Positions 28,430 to 36,506 of a stretch of 64,000 bases of DNA are shown here, in pieces. Position 1 is the stretch's first letter. Every line of letters starts with the position of its first letter. The translations under genes were made by a program, and so were the position numbers. The DNA comes from Mycolicibacterium gilvum (GTDB lineage Bacteria > Actinomycetota > Actinomycetes > Mycobacteriales > Mycobacteriaceae): assembly GCF_900454025.1 (NCBI RefSeq), contig NZ_UGQM01000001.1:4650001-4714000 (forward strand), read 5' to 3'. Under the pieces are notes generated by a model. It made no database searches and was not told the DNA's origin. It worked only from the letters and a program-made list of their open reading frames with translations.

Positions 28430-28454
28430 ACGGCCGCCGCCCGGCGGCGGCCGT
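28430..28454. terminator. GC-rich hairpin terminator
   Basis: ACGGCCGCCGCC and GGCGGCGGCCGT form perfect 12-bp arms around a single central base, 12 nt after the stop of the small secreted-protein gene. No T-run follows. Confidence 0.7.
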
Positions 28455-28469
28455 CTAGGTTTGGATCCC

Positions 28470-29837
28470 GTGCCCGCCGCTTCTGAGCCGACGTTCCCAC
28501 GAGGAATGGCGCTGCTGGTGGCGGGCGCCATGTTCATGGAGATCCTCGACGCCACCATCCTGGCTCCGGCCATTCCCGCGATCGCCGCGACGTTCGGGGT
28601 GGCGGCCGTGGACGTCAACATCGCGATCTCGTCCTATCTGCTCACCGCGGCGGTGCTGATCCCCGCCAGCGGCTGGATCGCCGACCGATTCGGCATCCGG
28701 CCGGTGTTCCTCACCGCCATCGCGGTGTTCACGATCGCCTCGATCGGGTGTGCGCTGAGCGCGACGCTGCCGATGCTGGTGGCCATGCGGGTTCTGCAGG
28801 GTGTCGGCGGCGCGATGATGGTGCCCGTCGGGAGGCTCGCGGTGTTGCGCTTCAGCGCCAAAGCGGATCTGGTGCGCGCCATCGCGTTGCTCACCTGGCC
28901 GGCGCTCACAGCGCCGGTGCTCGCACCAGTCCTCGGCGGTGCCCTCGCGACGCTGGGGTCGTGGCGCTGGATCTTCATCGTCAACATCCCGATCGGGATC
29001 GTCGGATTCGTGTTGGCGCTCAAGCTGATCCGGGGCGGTCCGGCGCCGACGCCGAGGCCGTTCGACTGGCGGGGTCTGCTGTTGCTGGGCGCCGGGATCG
29101 GTGCTGCGCTCGTCGCGCTGGAGCACATCAGGGTCACCGGAACGGCGTGGGTGCTCGTCGGCGCGGGCCTCGTCGGCGCCGTCGCACTGCTGGCCGCTGC
29201 GGTGTGGCATCTGCGGCGCACCCCGACACCCCTGGTGCGCCTAGCCGTGTTGCGTGTCCGCACGCTTCGGATCACGGTGGTGGGCGGATCGGTGTACCGC
29301 CTGGTCATCACCGCGGTGCCGTTCCTGTTGCCGCTGCTGTTCCAGCTCGAGTTCGGCTGGTCGGCGTTCACCGCCGGGCTGATGGTGGCTGCGCTGTTCA
29401 TCGGCAATCTGACGATCAAACCGCTGACCACGCCACTCATGCGCCGGTTCGGCATCAAGCGGGTGCTGCTGGTCAACGGCGTCGTCTCGGTGGCCTGGTT
29501 CGGCGTGCTCGCACTGCTGGAGCCGGGGACTCCGGTCGCACTGATCGCCGCCGCGCTCTATGTCAGCGGCGCGCTGCGGTCCATCGGGTTCACCGCGTAC
29601 AACAGCCTCGCGTTCGCCGACGTCGACGGCGACGAACTCACCCACGCCAACACGTTGAACGCGACGGTGCAGGAAATGGGTGCAGGTCTGGGAATCGCTG
29701 TGGCCGCACTGCTACTGACGGTGCTCGGGTCGTACCCGTGGACGTTCCTGGCGCTCGGCGCGATCCTGGCGCTCACGCTGATCGAGACGCTGCGCCTGCC
29801 CGGCAGTGCCGCCTCTCACGTGACGGGCCACCGCTAG
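28470..29837 (+). CDS. MFS drug-efflux transporter (DHA2/EmrB-like)
   Basis: A 455-residue polytopic transporter with roughly 13-14 hydrophobic helices. Motif C-like and motif A-like segments are seen: SGWIADRFGIRPVFL after the second helix and LAPVLGGALATLGSWRWIFIVNIPIG in the fifth, characteristic of the DHA2 multidrug family. It would export small lipophilic compounds by proton antiport; the substrate is unknown. The GTG at 28470 is preferred; TAGGTT (28456-28461) lies eight bases before it. A TTG at 28461 is the alternative. Confidence 0.88.
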   Translation: MPAASEPTFPRGMALLVAGAMFMEILDATILAPAIPAIAATFGVAAVDVNIAISSYLLTAAVLIPASGWIADRFGIRPVFLTAIAVFTIASIGCALSATLPMLVAMRVLQGVGGAMMVPVGRLAVLRFSAKADLVRAIALLTWPALTAPVLAPVLGGALATLGSWRWIFIVNIPIGIVGFVLALKLIRGGPAPTPRPFDWRGLLLLGAGIGAALVALEHIRVTGTAWVLVGAGLVGAVALLAAAVWHLRRTPTPLVRLAVLRVRTLRITVVGGSVYRLVITAVPFLLPLLFQLEFGWSAFTAGLMVAALFIGNLTIKPLTTPLMRRFGIKRVLLVNGVVSVAWFGVLALLEPGTPVALIAAALYVSGALRSIGFTAYNSLAFADVDGDELTHANTLNATVQEMGAGLGIAVAALLLTVLGSYPWTFLALGAILALTLIETLRLPGSAASHVTGHR

Positions 29838-29905
29838 ACACCCGCGGCGCCCGTTCGCGCGCGCCTACCGCAGAAGTCTCGACCTTGACTTTAGCCTTGG
29901 TGGCC

Positions 29906-30154
29906 GTGACCACACTGCACGAGCCGTCGCTGGCAGAGCTGGACTTCGACCACGATATCCAGTGCACGTGCCGCAGATTCTGCGGTCCGCTGGCTCACCC
30001 GGCGCAGTGGTGGGTGACGTTGTCGTGCGGGTGCCCGTATCCGATGTGTCAGCGCGCGCTGCGAATCGCCAACGTCCGCCTCAAGGTTCGGCCTCTGACA
30101 TGCCGACACTGTGAGACCGACCAGATTGCGATCCGCTCGGTGGTCGCCATCTGA
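29906..30154 (+). CDS. Small Cys-rich (zinc-ribbon-like) protein
   Basis: An 82-residue protein with eight Cys arranged CTCRRFC, SCGCPYPMC and TCRHC, which can bind one or two zinc ions or an iron-sulfur centre. The rest is hydrophilic with His and Trp clusters (CGPLAHPAQWW). TAGCCT (29892-29897) lies eight bases before the GTG at 29906; an earlier GTG at 29900 is in frame. I do not recognise the family. It converges on the GDT1-type manganese transporter gene, 16 nt away. Confidence 0.6.
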   Translation: MTTLHEPSLAELDFDHDIQCTCRRFCGPLAHPAQWWVTLSCGCPYPMCQRALRIANVRLKVRPLTCRHCETDQIAIRSVVAI

Positions 30155-30170
30155 GACTGGCCGTCACCGG

Positions 30171-30941
30171 CTACTTCGTGTCGGTTGACGTCGTGTCGGT
30201 TGACGTCGTGTCGGCTGACGCCGTGTCGGTTGACGCCGTGCCATCCTGCTCCGCCGCGGGCGCCGGCCGCAGCACTGCCGGGCGTAGCCGCTCGGGTAGC
30301 GCCCACACCGCGGCACCCGAGGCCGCGACGATGGTCAGCGCGATGCCGCCGACGAGGGCGAAGGGCAGCGACGGGAAGATGTTCTCCAGCAGCATGTAGG
30401 CGCCGAACAGCAGGAACAGCGCGGCAGCGGCGATCTGGATGACACGTTCGGGCAGCCGCCTGCCGAGCACCGCGCCGACGATGATGGCCAGACCGTCGGC
30501 GGCGACCATACCCAGCGTCGAACCGATCCACACCCCCAGCCAGTCGTTGTCCGAGGCAAGGGTGACGGTGGCGAGCATCGTCTTGTCGCCGAGCTCGGCG
30601 AGTACGAAAGCCGACGTCACCACGAAGAACGCGGGCGCAGTGGCCTTCTCGGCGCGCGACGCCTCTTCGTCGGACAGGCTGTCCCCGCGCAGGGTCCACA
30701 ACCCGAAGAAGATGAACATCGCCCCGGCGATGAGTCCCAGCAGGTGGGTCGGCAATGCCGCGCCGAGATAGTGCCCGATGGCCACCGACAGGACGTGCAC
30801 CGCGGTGGTGGCCACGGTGATCGCCGACAGCACCACCCACCAGCGGTAGCGCAACGCGAACATCATCGCCACGAGTTGGGTCTTGTCGCCCAACTCGGCG
30901 ACGAAGATGACGGCGAAGCTCAGCAGCAATGCGGCGAGCAC
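30171..30941 (-). CDS. GDT1/TMEM165 (UPF0016) family manganese exporter
   Basis: A 256-residue membrane protein with the two inverted-repeat halves of the UPF0016 family. Each half has the signature E-x-G-D-K-[TS]: VAELGDKTQL near residue 15 and LAELGDKTMLA in the second half. Members transport Mn(II) (or Ca) out of the cytoplasm. A manganese riboswitch in the leader supports Mn export. GAGGAG precedes the GTG start. The C-terminal tail after the last helix is a low-complexity ADTTS/TDTTS repeat encoded by a 15-bp tandem repeat. Confidence 0.92.
   Translation of the reverse strand: MLAALLLSFAVIFVAELGDKTQLVAMMFALRYRWWVVLSAITVATTAVHVLSVAIGHYLGAALPTHLLGLIAGAMFIFFGLWTLRGDSLSDEEASRAEKATAPAFFVVTSAFVLAELGDKTMLATVTLASDNDWLGVWIGSTLGMVAADGLAIIVGAVLGRRLPERVIQIAAAALFLLFGAYMLLENIFPSLPFALVGGIALTIVAASGAAVWALPERLRPAVLRPAPAAEQDGTASTDTASADTTSTDTTSTDTK
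30180..30239. repeat. Four 15-bp tandem repeats inside the GDT1-gene 3' end
   Basis: Four copies of GTCGGTTGACGTCGT with one or two substitutions run from 30180 to 30239. On the coding strand they give the pentapeptide repeat of the C-terminal tail. Copy number may vary between strains. Confidence 0.85.
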
Positions 30942-30960
30942 ACGACTCCTCGGTGTCGGA

Positions 30961-31003
30961 GGCTGCCCGTCGGAGGGGGTTCACACGCCTCCGGCCGGCA
31001 GCC
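30961..31003 (-). promoter_or_regulatory. Expression-platform hairpin between riboswitch and GDT1 start
   Basis: Arms of 16 nt at 31003-30988 and 30976-30961 pair at 14 positions around an 11-nt loop. The hairpin lies between the aptamer and the ribosome binding site, where a riboswitch expression platform is expected. No U-run follows, so termination or RBS occlusion cannot be distinguished. Confidence 0.5.
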
Positions 31004-31023
31004 CGAATCACGGTCTGTACGGC

Positions 31024-31127
31024 CGAAGGTCTCGCCCACCGGTCGCAGACCGGTCCGGACAACCGGGCCCGGCGCGGACGCCGTGGGCCAGTATGTCGAT
31101 TGCCGATTTGGGGGCTACTCCCCTTCG
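31024..31127 (-). promoter_or_regulatory. yybP-ykoY manganese riboswitch
   Basis: On the minus strand the leader of the GDT1 gene has the invariant GGGGAGTAGC near its 5' end, an internal GACATAC, and the closing GGCGAGACCTTCG. The outer CGAAGG (31127-31122) and CCTTCG (31029-31024) pair perfectly as helix P1. These are the hallmark elements of the Mn(II)-sensing yybP-ykoY aptamer, which typically precedes Mn exporters such as MntP, TerC-like and UPF0016 proteins. Confidence 0.9.
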
Positions 31128-31291
31128 TTGTCGCCACCATACCCACGCAGGCGCGGGGTCCGCAACTCGGCGCTCGTCGAAACCGCTTCGCACACAGGGA
31201 GTTTGGGGAACCTGCCGGGAAGGTTTCGCCGGTCCCAACTTATCGGGCAGCCGTCCCTCAACTACGGACCGCCGATGGGATTCGTCTGCTC

Positions 31292-32656
31292 TCAGCTCTG
31301 CCCGAAGTGCCCCTTGTAGATCTGACCGTGGACCCCGACCGTGCGGTCGACCACCTGGGAAACCGAGAAGTCCGCTGCCGCAGACAGATACGCATAGGCG
31401 GTGGCCCGGTCCATCCCCTGGTCGGTCTCCAGGAAGTCGAGTGCGTTGACGACGGCGCGTCTCATCGCGACGTCCAGGTCGGAACCCTGCCCGCCCACCG
31501 AGCCGTCGGGATCCGACAGTCCGATGGGCACCCATGCGTCGACCGTCTCGCCGAACGGATAACGGTAGGCGACCGACGGCGCGTCACCGGACCCCGGTTT
31601 GCACACGGTGAGCCGGTAGGTGCCGCGCAGCGACCCTTCCATCGCGGTCAGCGCGACCTCTCCATCCCCCATGGCCATGTGCGGATCGCCGACGTAGAAC
31701 AGTGCCCCCTCGGCGAAGACGGGCAGAAAGAACGTGGCACCTTCGCCGAGCAACCGGATGTCGATGTTCCCGCCACCGACGGTCGGCGGGATGGAGTTCG
31801 CCGTCGCGGCCGTGATCTCGCGATCCTGGGTGAAGGCCACACCCATCATCCCCATGAAGGGTCGCAGCGGGAATCGCACCTGCGCGCTGCCGTAGCGCAT
31901 CACGCCGTGACCGTCTTCGACCGCGGTGAAGGTCGAGACGTTGCCGTAGCGGGTCGGATCCGGATCGGGCCGGCCGTCGGTGGCCACCGGCGGCATGACC
32001 TCGCTGAGGCCGACCCCGGCCGGCGCCGCGCCGTCGGCGGTGCGCGCCAGCGCGCCCTTGCCGTGCCGGCTGGACACCACCCCGTAGGGAACGCGCGGGA
32101 TCGCTTGCAGAATCTCGATTTTCAGGACGTCACCGGGCTGGGCACCTTCGACGAAGACCGGCCCCGTCACCACGTGCGGCCCGTCCTTGTCGAAGTTCCT
32201 CGGAGTCCGGTCGTATTCGGCGGCGATGGCGATCGCGTCGCGCAGCACCTCGGATTCGGACACTCCCTGGCCTCCGAAATATCCGACGGGGTCACGGCCC
32301 TGGTCTTCGAGGATGCCTTCGTGGCTCACGGCGTCGATGGTCACGGTCTGCCCGGACGACATCCGCATCACCGGCGCCGCGTGCACATTCGGGACGTAGC
32401 CCCACAACACCTCGTCCGGGACGGACTGCAGATAGTGATCGCCGACGGGGTCACCCTCCCCGGGCTGCAGGATCGCGACGTCCGTCGCGGCGGACGACGG
32501 CGACTGCGATGCGGGTCCGGGTGTGCCCGACGCGCACGCCGAACTCACGCCGGCCACTCCGGCGCCGGCGCTGACCGCTGCGACAGCGCGCAGGAAATCT
32601 CGTCGGCCGATGCCCGTCCACAGGGTTTCTGCGGCACGGCGGGCGGGATCAGTCAT
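31292..32656 (-). CDS. Tat-exported acetamidase/formamidase-family lipoprotein
   Basis: A 454-residue acetamidase/formamidase-family hydrolase. Residues 18-19 are a twin Arg (GRRDFLRAV) and a lipobox SSAC at Cys41 ends the signal, so it is probably Tat-secreted and lipid-anchored. Family-like segments include ITIDAVSHEG, VTGPVFVEGAQPGDVLKIEI and GNVSTFTAVEDGHGVMRYG. Cytoplasmic relatives release ammonia from formamide; an envelope location implies scavenging of external amides, which is inference. GAAAGGTG lies six bases before the ATG. It is not linked to amidase regulators here. Confidence 0.85.
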   Translation of the reverse strand: MTDPARRAAETLWTGIGRRDFLRAVAAVSAGAGVAGVSSACASGTPGPASQSPSSAATDVAILQPGEGDPVGDHYLQSVPDEVLWGYVPNVHAAPVMRMSSGQTVTIDAVSHEGILEDQGRDPVGYFGGQGVSESEVLRDAIAIAAEYDRTPRNFDKDGPHVVTGPVFVEGAQPGDVLKIEILQAIPRVPYGVVSSRHGKGALARTADGAAPAGVGLSEVMPPVATDGRPDPDPTRYGNVSTFTAVEDGHGVMRYGSAQVRFPLRPFMGMMGVAFTQDREITAATANSIPPTVGGGNIDIRLLGEGATFFLPVFAEGALFYVGDPHMAMGDGEVALTAMEGSLRGTYRLTVCKPGSGDAPSVAYRYPFGETVDAWVPIGLSDPDGSVGGQGSDLDVAMRRAVVNALDFLETDQGMDRATAYAYLSAAADFSVSQVVDRTVGVHGQIYKGHFGQS

Positions 32657-32814
32657 GGTGCACCTTTCGACGGAAGACGATGGGCGCAGGATTCCCACCT
32701 GGCATTTCGGGTCCGCTACATCTGTGCTACGACCTCGTTGCCCGAGATCCCCGGCCGGGTGGGACCTCTGCGGGCACCGACCGTCGCCGTATCCCGGATA
32801 CGTCCAATCTCAAC

Positions 32815-32848
32815 GGGTTTCGTCGACGGGTTTCGTCGACGGGTTTCG
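32815..32848. repeat. 13-bp tandem repeat
   Basis: GGGTTTCGTCGAC is repeated head to tail 2.6 times. It lies in the 264-nt divergent spacer between the acetamidase gene and the small membrane protein gene, 72 nt before the latter. Each unit carries the palindrome GTCGAC. Confidence 0.8.
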
Positions 32849-32920
32849 CAGAGCGCATGCCGACCGGCACGGGCAATGCGATAGTCACAGAACCACGAAC
32901 CGGTTACGACAGGAGCCGCC

Positions 32921-33325
32921 ATGCCCTCCCCCGATCCGAGCGAAGCCCGGCCGTTCGTGCTGGTCGCCCGACTGTTCGCGGTCGCCGCCACCGTCGTCAT
33001 CGTCGTGTTGTTCGGGACGGCGGGGCGCCTCGTCGCGGCCCACCAACTCGAAGACGTTCACGGTGCTGCAGCGATCGCGTTGCACGTCGTCCTCGGCGGC
33101 CTCCTGGTGGGCCTTGCCGGACTGGCGTACGCGCGACGGCGGGGATGGTGGACTGCGGCGCTCGCCGGTATCGCCTTCGTGTACTCGTTTGTTCAGGCGG
33201 CGCTCGGCGAAGGAGCCACGCTCGCCATCCACGTCCTCGGATCCCTCCTCATCGTGGTCAGCACGATCTGGCTCACCGCCTGGCTGTTCTCGGCGTCGCC
33301 CGCGGGCACCGGACCGGCGGACTGA
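32921..33325 (+). CDS. Small membrane protein, four helices
   Basis: A 134-residue protein with hydrophobic helices at about 12-35, 48-68, 75-95 and 100-125, and a short hydrophilic C-terminus. No known motif is seen; the layout resembles small mycobacterial integral membrane proteins of unknown role. ACAGGAG lies seven bases before the ATG. Confidence 0.75.
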   Translation: MPSPDPSEARPFVLVARLFAVAATVVIVVLFGTAGRLVAAHQLEDVHGAAAIALHVVLGGLLVGLAGLAYARRRGWWTAALAGIAFVYSFVQAALGEGATLAIHVLGSLLIVVSTIWLTAWLFSASPAGTGPAD

Positions 33326-33413
33326 CAGCCGAACGCCCCGGTCGTGTTTCGCCGGGTCGCAATCGGAGAACACACCCGGGGTCCGCCCGTCGCTGATGCT
33401 TGGAGGTTTCACG

Positions 33414-33794
33414 GTGCACGAGAACAACCCCGAATCGGGCATGCCCGAAGATGCCACCCAGGCCACCGAGGAGCAGCGCGACATGCAGGAGAAGCTCGAC
33501 CACGCCGATGACGACCCGAATGCACGGCACGGTCACAGACCTATCGCGACATCCCCGACGAGAACTGAGTTCGCCGAGGTACGCCACCGCGCACCGCAGC
33601 AAATGCCACCGAGGGCACTACGAATCGGGATCGGCGCGGAATCGATCGATGCCGGAAGGCGAAGTCGCCTTTCGTCTTTCGGATATCGGCGGACCCGCAG
33701 CCCTGCGGTGCCGTGCCCGCCGCCGCCCCACGACAGTCCTGATCATCCCGCGTGGTCAGCAGCTTTGCCGAATCCAACTCGCTCCGGAGAATGA
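33414..33794 (+). pseudogene. Small acidic protein gene, probably frameshifted
   Basis: A strong ribosome binding site (TTGGAGGTTT) precedes a GTG at 33414. The first 42 or so residues (HENNPESGMPEDATQATEEQ, then DMQEKLDHADDDPNARHGH) are an acidic, protein-like sequence. After about 33537 the same frame becomes Arg/Pro-rich and looks non-coding, whereas a shift by one base gives YRDIPDEN and a stop at 33566-33568, in keeping with the first part. I infer a one-base change near 33535-33541. The intact product would be about 51 residues. No function is known. Confidence 0.5.
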
Positions 33795-33923
33795 CATCGC
33801 TGCATTTCTCCATCAGACGTTCTCTTGGCAATGACCGCGTCGGGACTTCAGGAAAAATGACGCTCGCGTAGAGATTCGGGCGTAGCGTATCGCCGTCAGC
33901 AAATCTCACCAGGAGGGACGCGC
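33569..33923. other. 355-nt region without a confident gene
   Basis: A 61-codon frame at 33649-33834 (+), beginning MPEGEVAFRLSDIGG, reads fairly like a protein but lacks a ribosome binding site. A frame on the other strand overlaps it and looks random. The end of the region holds the promoter of the following DUF732 gene. Confidence 0.3.
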
Positions 33924-34217
33924 ATGCGCGGAACATTCTTCATCACCACACTCGCCGCTGCCGGACTCGCCACCGCCCTGGCTGCCCCGGCCTTCGCCGA
34001 CGAAACAGACGACATCTTCATCGCGGCTCTGGAGCAGGAGGGCATCCCGTTCTCCACCGCCGGCAACGCGATCGAACTTGCCGGTGCCGTCTGCGAATAC
34101 GCCGCAGCCGGTCAGGACAAGACGCAGATCGCGCTCGAGATCATGGAGCCGGCCGGCTGGAGTCCCGAGCAGAGCGGGTTCTTCGTCGGCGCCGCGACAC
34201 AGTCCTACTGCCCGTAG
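33924..34217 (+). CDS. Secreted DUF732-family protein
   Basis: A 97-residue exported protein. The signal peptide ends near APAFA-DE; the mature domain begins DDIFIAALEQEGIPF and has the conserved Cys pair in GAVCEYA and QSYCP. This is the second DUF732 gene in the window (the other is at 27652) and is closer to the family consensus. CAGGAGG lies before the ATG. Function unknown. Confidence 0.87.
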   Translation: MRGTFFITTLAAAGLATALAAPAFADETDDIFIAALEQEGIPFSTAGNAIELAGAVCEYAAAGQDKTQIALEIMEPAGWSPEQSGFFVGAATQSYCP

Positions 34218-34235
34218 GACACACGAGATCGTCGA

Positions 34236-34658
34236 TCACACGCGGAGTTGGGTGAAAGGCTCGAAAGGCAGGATTCGCACCACGAACCACACGCCAACCA
34301 CCGCGAGCGTCACAGCACCGGCCCAGCGGTGGTGCTGCCACGAAACGATCTCGCGGTCGACGGCGCGGCCGTAGGTCCAGATCGCGAACGCGGCGATCAG
34401 CAACGCGAGACCCACCAGCGCCACCGCGTTGAAGCGGGCTGCCGCGAGCACGTCGCCGTGCAGCAGCGAATAGATCATCCGCAGCGTTCCGCAGCCCGGA
34501 CAGTTGATTCCGGCAAGGGCTTTCGTCGGACATTCCGGCAGCATTCCGCCCGGGGTGGTCGGATCACCGATCCACACCACGACGCATGCGCCCGCCGCCA
34601 CGGCGCCCACCAACAGGGGGCCACCGAGGCGCGCGGGCGCAGATTGCCTGGCCGGCAA
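34236..34658 (-). CDS. DUF2752 membrane protein
   Basis: A membrane protein of about 140 residues with the DUF2752 signature NCPGCGTLRMIYSLLHGD between the first and second helices and three hydrophobic segments in all. The start is uncertain: no ATG is available. TTG at 34658, just after the stop of the dispanin-like gene, would be translationally coupled; GTG at 34610 is an alternative. Paired Cys in CPGCG could bind a metal. Function unknown. Confidence 0.7.
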   Translation of the reverse strand: MPARQSAPARLGGPLLVGAVAAGACVVVWIGDPTTPGGMLPECPTKALAGINCPGCGTLRMIYSLLHGDVLAAARFNAVALVGLALLIAAFAIWTYGRAVDREIVSWQHHRWAGAVTLAVVGVWFVVRILPFEPFTQLRV

Positions 34659-34663
34659 CGCAA

Positions 34664-35011
34664 TCAGTACGACGAGGTGTCGAAGTCCATGCTCACCGCA
34701 CCGAGAGCGATGAGGATGCCGTAGATGACCGCGAAGACGACCCAGGCGACGACACTCCAGATCGCCCACTTCTTCGCTGCGTCGGCCGACGCCTGCGCCT
34801 CGGCGTACCGGCCCTGGGTCCAAAGTCCGTTGACCTGTGCGGCTTTGACGATGGACACGATGCCGAACGGCAGACAGCAGAAGATTGTGGTCAGGATGCC
34901 GAGCACCAGGTTGGAATTCGGTGCCGCCGCGCCGCCGGGTTGCTGTGGGGGGAAGCCACCGCCACCGGCGGGAGGCGGGGGCGGATAGTTCCCGGGCGGC
35001 GGTTGCGTCAT
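34664..35011 (-). CDS. CD225/dispanin-family small membrane protein
   Basis: A 115-residue protein. A Pro/Gly-rich head (1 to about 30) precedes two hydrophobic helices; the first contains TTIFCCLPFGIVSIVKAAQV, the dispanin hallmark, followed by the amphipathic loop with AEAQASADAAKKWA. The bacterial family has no defined role. GAGGGAG precedes the ATG. It is followed at once by the DUF2752 gene, and the two often occur together in actinobacteria. Confidence 0.85.
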   Translation of the reverse strand: MTQPPPGNYPPPPPAGGGGFPPQQPGGAAAPNSNLVLGILTTIFCCLPFGIVSIVKAAQVNGLWTQGRYAEAQASADAAKKWAIWSVVAWVVFAVIYGILIALGAVSMDFDTSSY

Positions 35012-35160
35012 GTCGACTCCCTCGTGGGCCTGGTCGTTGCTCGGAAAAGCGTGCTAAGGGTAACCGACAAGATCAATGCGGATATGGCAAATCACGCTGC
35101 TCGCGCAATTTTCGCGACACCGGCGAGACAGGCCGTCCCGCGCCCCGAACAGCAACCCTC

Positions 35161-36462
35161 TCAACGTCCTTCGTCGACCCCGGGCGCGGCGACCGGCTCG
35201 ACGAGCATCCGGTCGCGCAGGCTCGCGTAGATCGGTGCCGATCCCACCGCACGGGCCGCCAGCACCGCGGACACGGACGCCGCCAGCATCGGCAGCGCCA
35301 CCGCCGTCGTCGCCGTCATCTCGAGCACGATCACGACACCGGTCAGTGGAGCGCGGACCGTGGCGCCGAAGAACGCCGCCATGCCGACCAGCGCCATCGG
35401 AATGACAAGTGCCGAAGCGCTTTCCGGTGCTATCGCGCCGAGGCACGTCACGAAGACATATCCCCACAGGGCTCCGACGGCGAGCAGCGGCGCGAAGAGC
35501 CCGCCCGGCACCGCGGCCGCGTAGCTCATCGGCCCCGTGAAGAACCGTGCCGCAAGCAGTCCCACCGCAGCCAGAAGGACGAAGCCGTGGCCGTCGAGGA
35601 TCATCTGGGTCAGGGTGTCCCCGTCTCCCACAGTGAGTGGTGCCACCCACAGCAGTGCGCCCACCGCGGCCCCGATCGCCGCCGCCTTCAGTTCGGTCGG
35701 CACGCGAGGGATCGCGGCGACACGATCGGTGCTCCACACCACCACCACGTTGTAGGCGGCCCCGAGCAGCCCGGTCAGCACGCCGAACACCACGAACAGC
35801 GGGAGCCACGCGAGCCCCGGCGCGACCACGGCGTGGACGTCGAAGTCCGGCTGATCGGCCAGGATCAACCGGGAGGCCAGCACCGCCGTGACGGTCGCGG
35901 CGACGGTGGCCAGGACCGTGCGCGCGCGCAACGACCTGGTCACCTCTTCGAGGGTGAACAGCACTCCGGCGATCGGCGCGTTGAACGCGACAGCAAGCCC
36001 CGCACCCGCCAGCGCCGTCTGCACGAGCCGTACGTCACCGTCGGACAGACAGCTCCGGCGAGCGGCCTGCGCACCGATCGCGGCGCCCATGTGCACGGTC
36101 GGACCTTCGCGCCCCAGGACAAGACCGGAGCCGATCCCGAGAACTCCTCCGACGAATCTCGCGGGCAGCACCCGCAGTCGCGGAGGAGACGTCTCGCCGA
36201 GGAACACGGCCTCGACATGCGGGATGCCGCTGCCGGCGGCCTGCGGCTCCCACCGCACCAGGGTCCTGGCGACCGCGGCGCAGAACGCGACCAGCGCAAC
36301 CGGGATCAGCCATCCGGGTCCGGGTAGCCGTTGGGCCCACTCGACGACGTCGAGGCGCAGGCCCTCGGCGGCACGCAGACACCACTGGAACGCCGCGCCG
36401 ACGATGCCGATGACGGCTCCCGCCAGCGCGGCCGTCCCGACGACGACGAGGAGGCTTCGCAC
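35161..36462 (-). CDS. clcA: ClC-family chloride channel/transporter
   Basis: A roughly 433-residue ClC protein with the selectivity-filter motifs GSGIP (GSGIPHVEAV), GREGP (GREGPTVHMGAA) and GGLFAPLLAVGA. GREGP contains the gating Glu. A second proton Glu is not securely placed, so exchanger and channel modes cannot be told apart. The GTG at 36462 is preferred because GGAGGT lies close upstream; a GTG at 36492 is also open. It is 44 nt after the acetyltransferase gene on the same strand. No C-terminal CBS domains are present. Confidence 0.9.
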   Translation of the reverse strand: MRSLLVVVGTAALAGAVIGIVGAAFQWCLRAAEGLRLDVVEWAQRLPGPGWLIPVALVAFCAAVARTLVRWEPQAAGSGIPHVEAVFLGETSPPRLRVLPARFVGGVLGIGSGLVLGREGPTVHMGAAIGAQAARRSCLSDGDVRLVQTALAGAGLAVAFNAPIAGVLFTLEEVTRSLRARTVLATVAATVTAVLASRLILADQPDFDVHAVVAPGLAWLPLFVVFGVLTGLLGAAYNVVVVWSTDRVAAIPRVPTELKAAAIGAAVGALLWVAPLTVGDGDTLTQMILDGHGFVLLAAVGLLAARFFTGPMSYAAAVPGGLFAPLLAVGALWGYVFVTCLGAIAPESASALVIPMALVGMAAFFGATVRAPLTGVVIVLEMTATTAVALPMLAASVSAVLAARAVGSAPIYASLRDRMLVEPVAAPGVDEGR

Positions 36463-36506
36463 CGGACCTCCGGGGCGCAGGCGCAGAGGCACGGAACGCC
36501 GCGACG

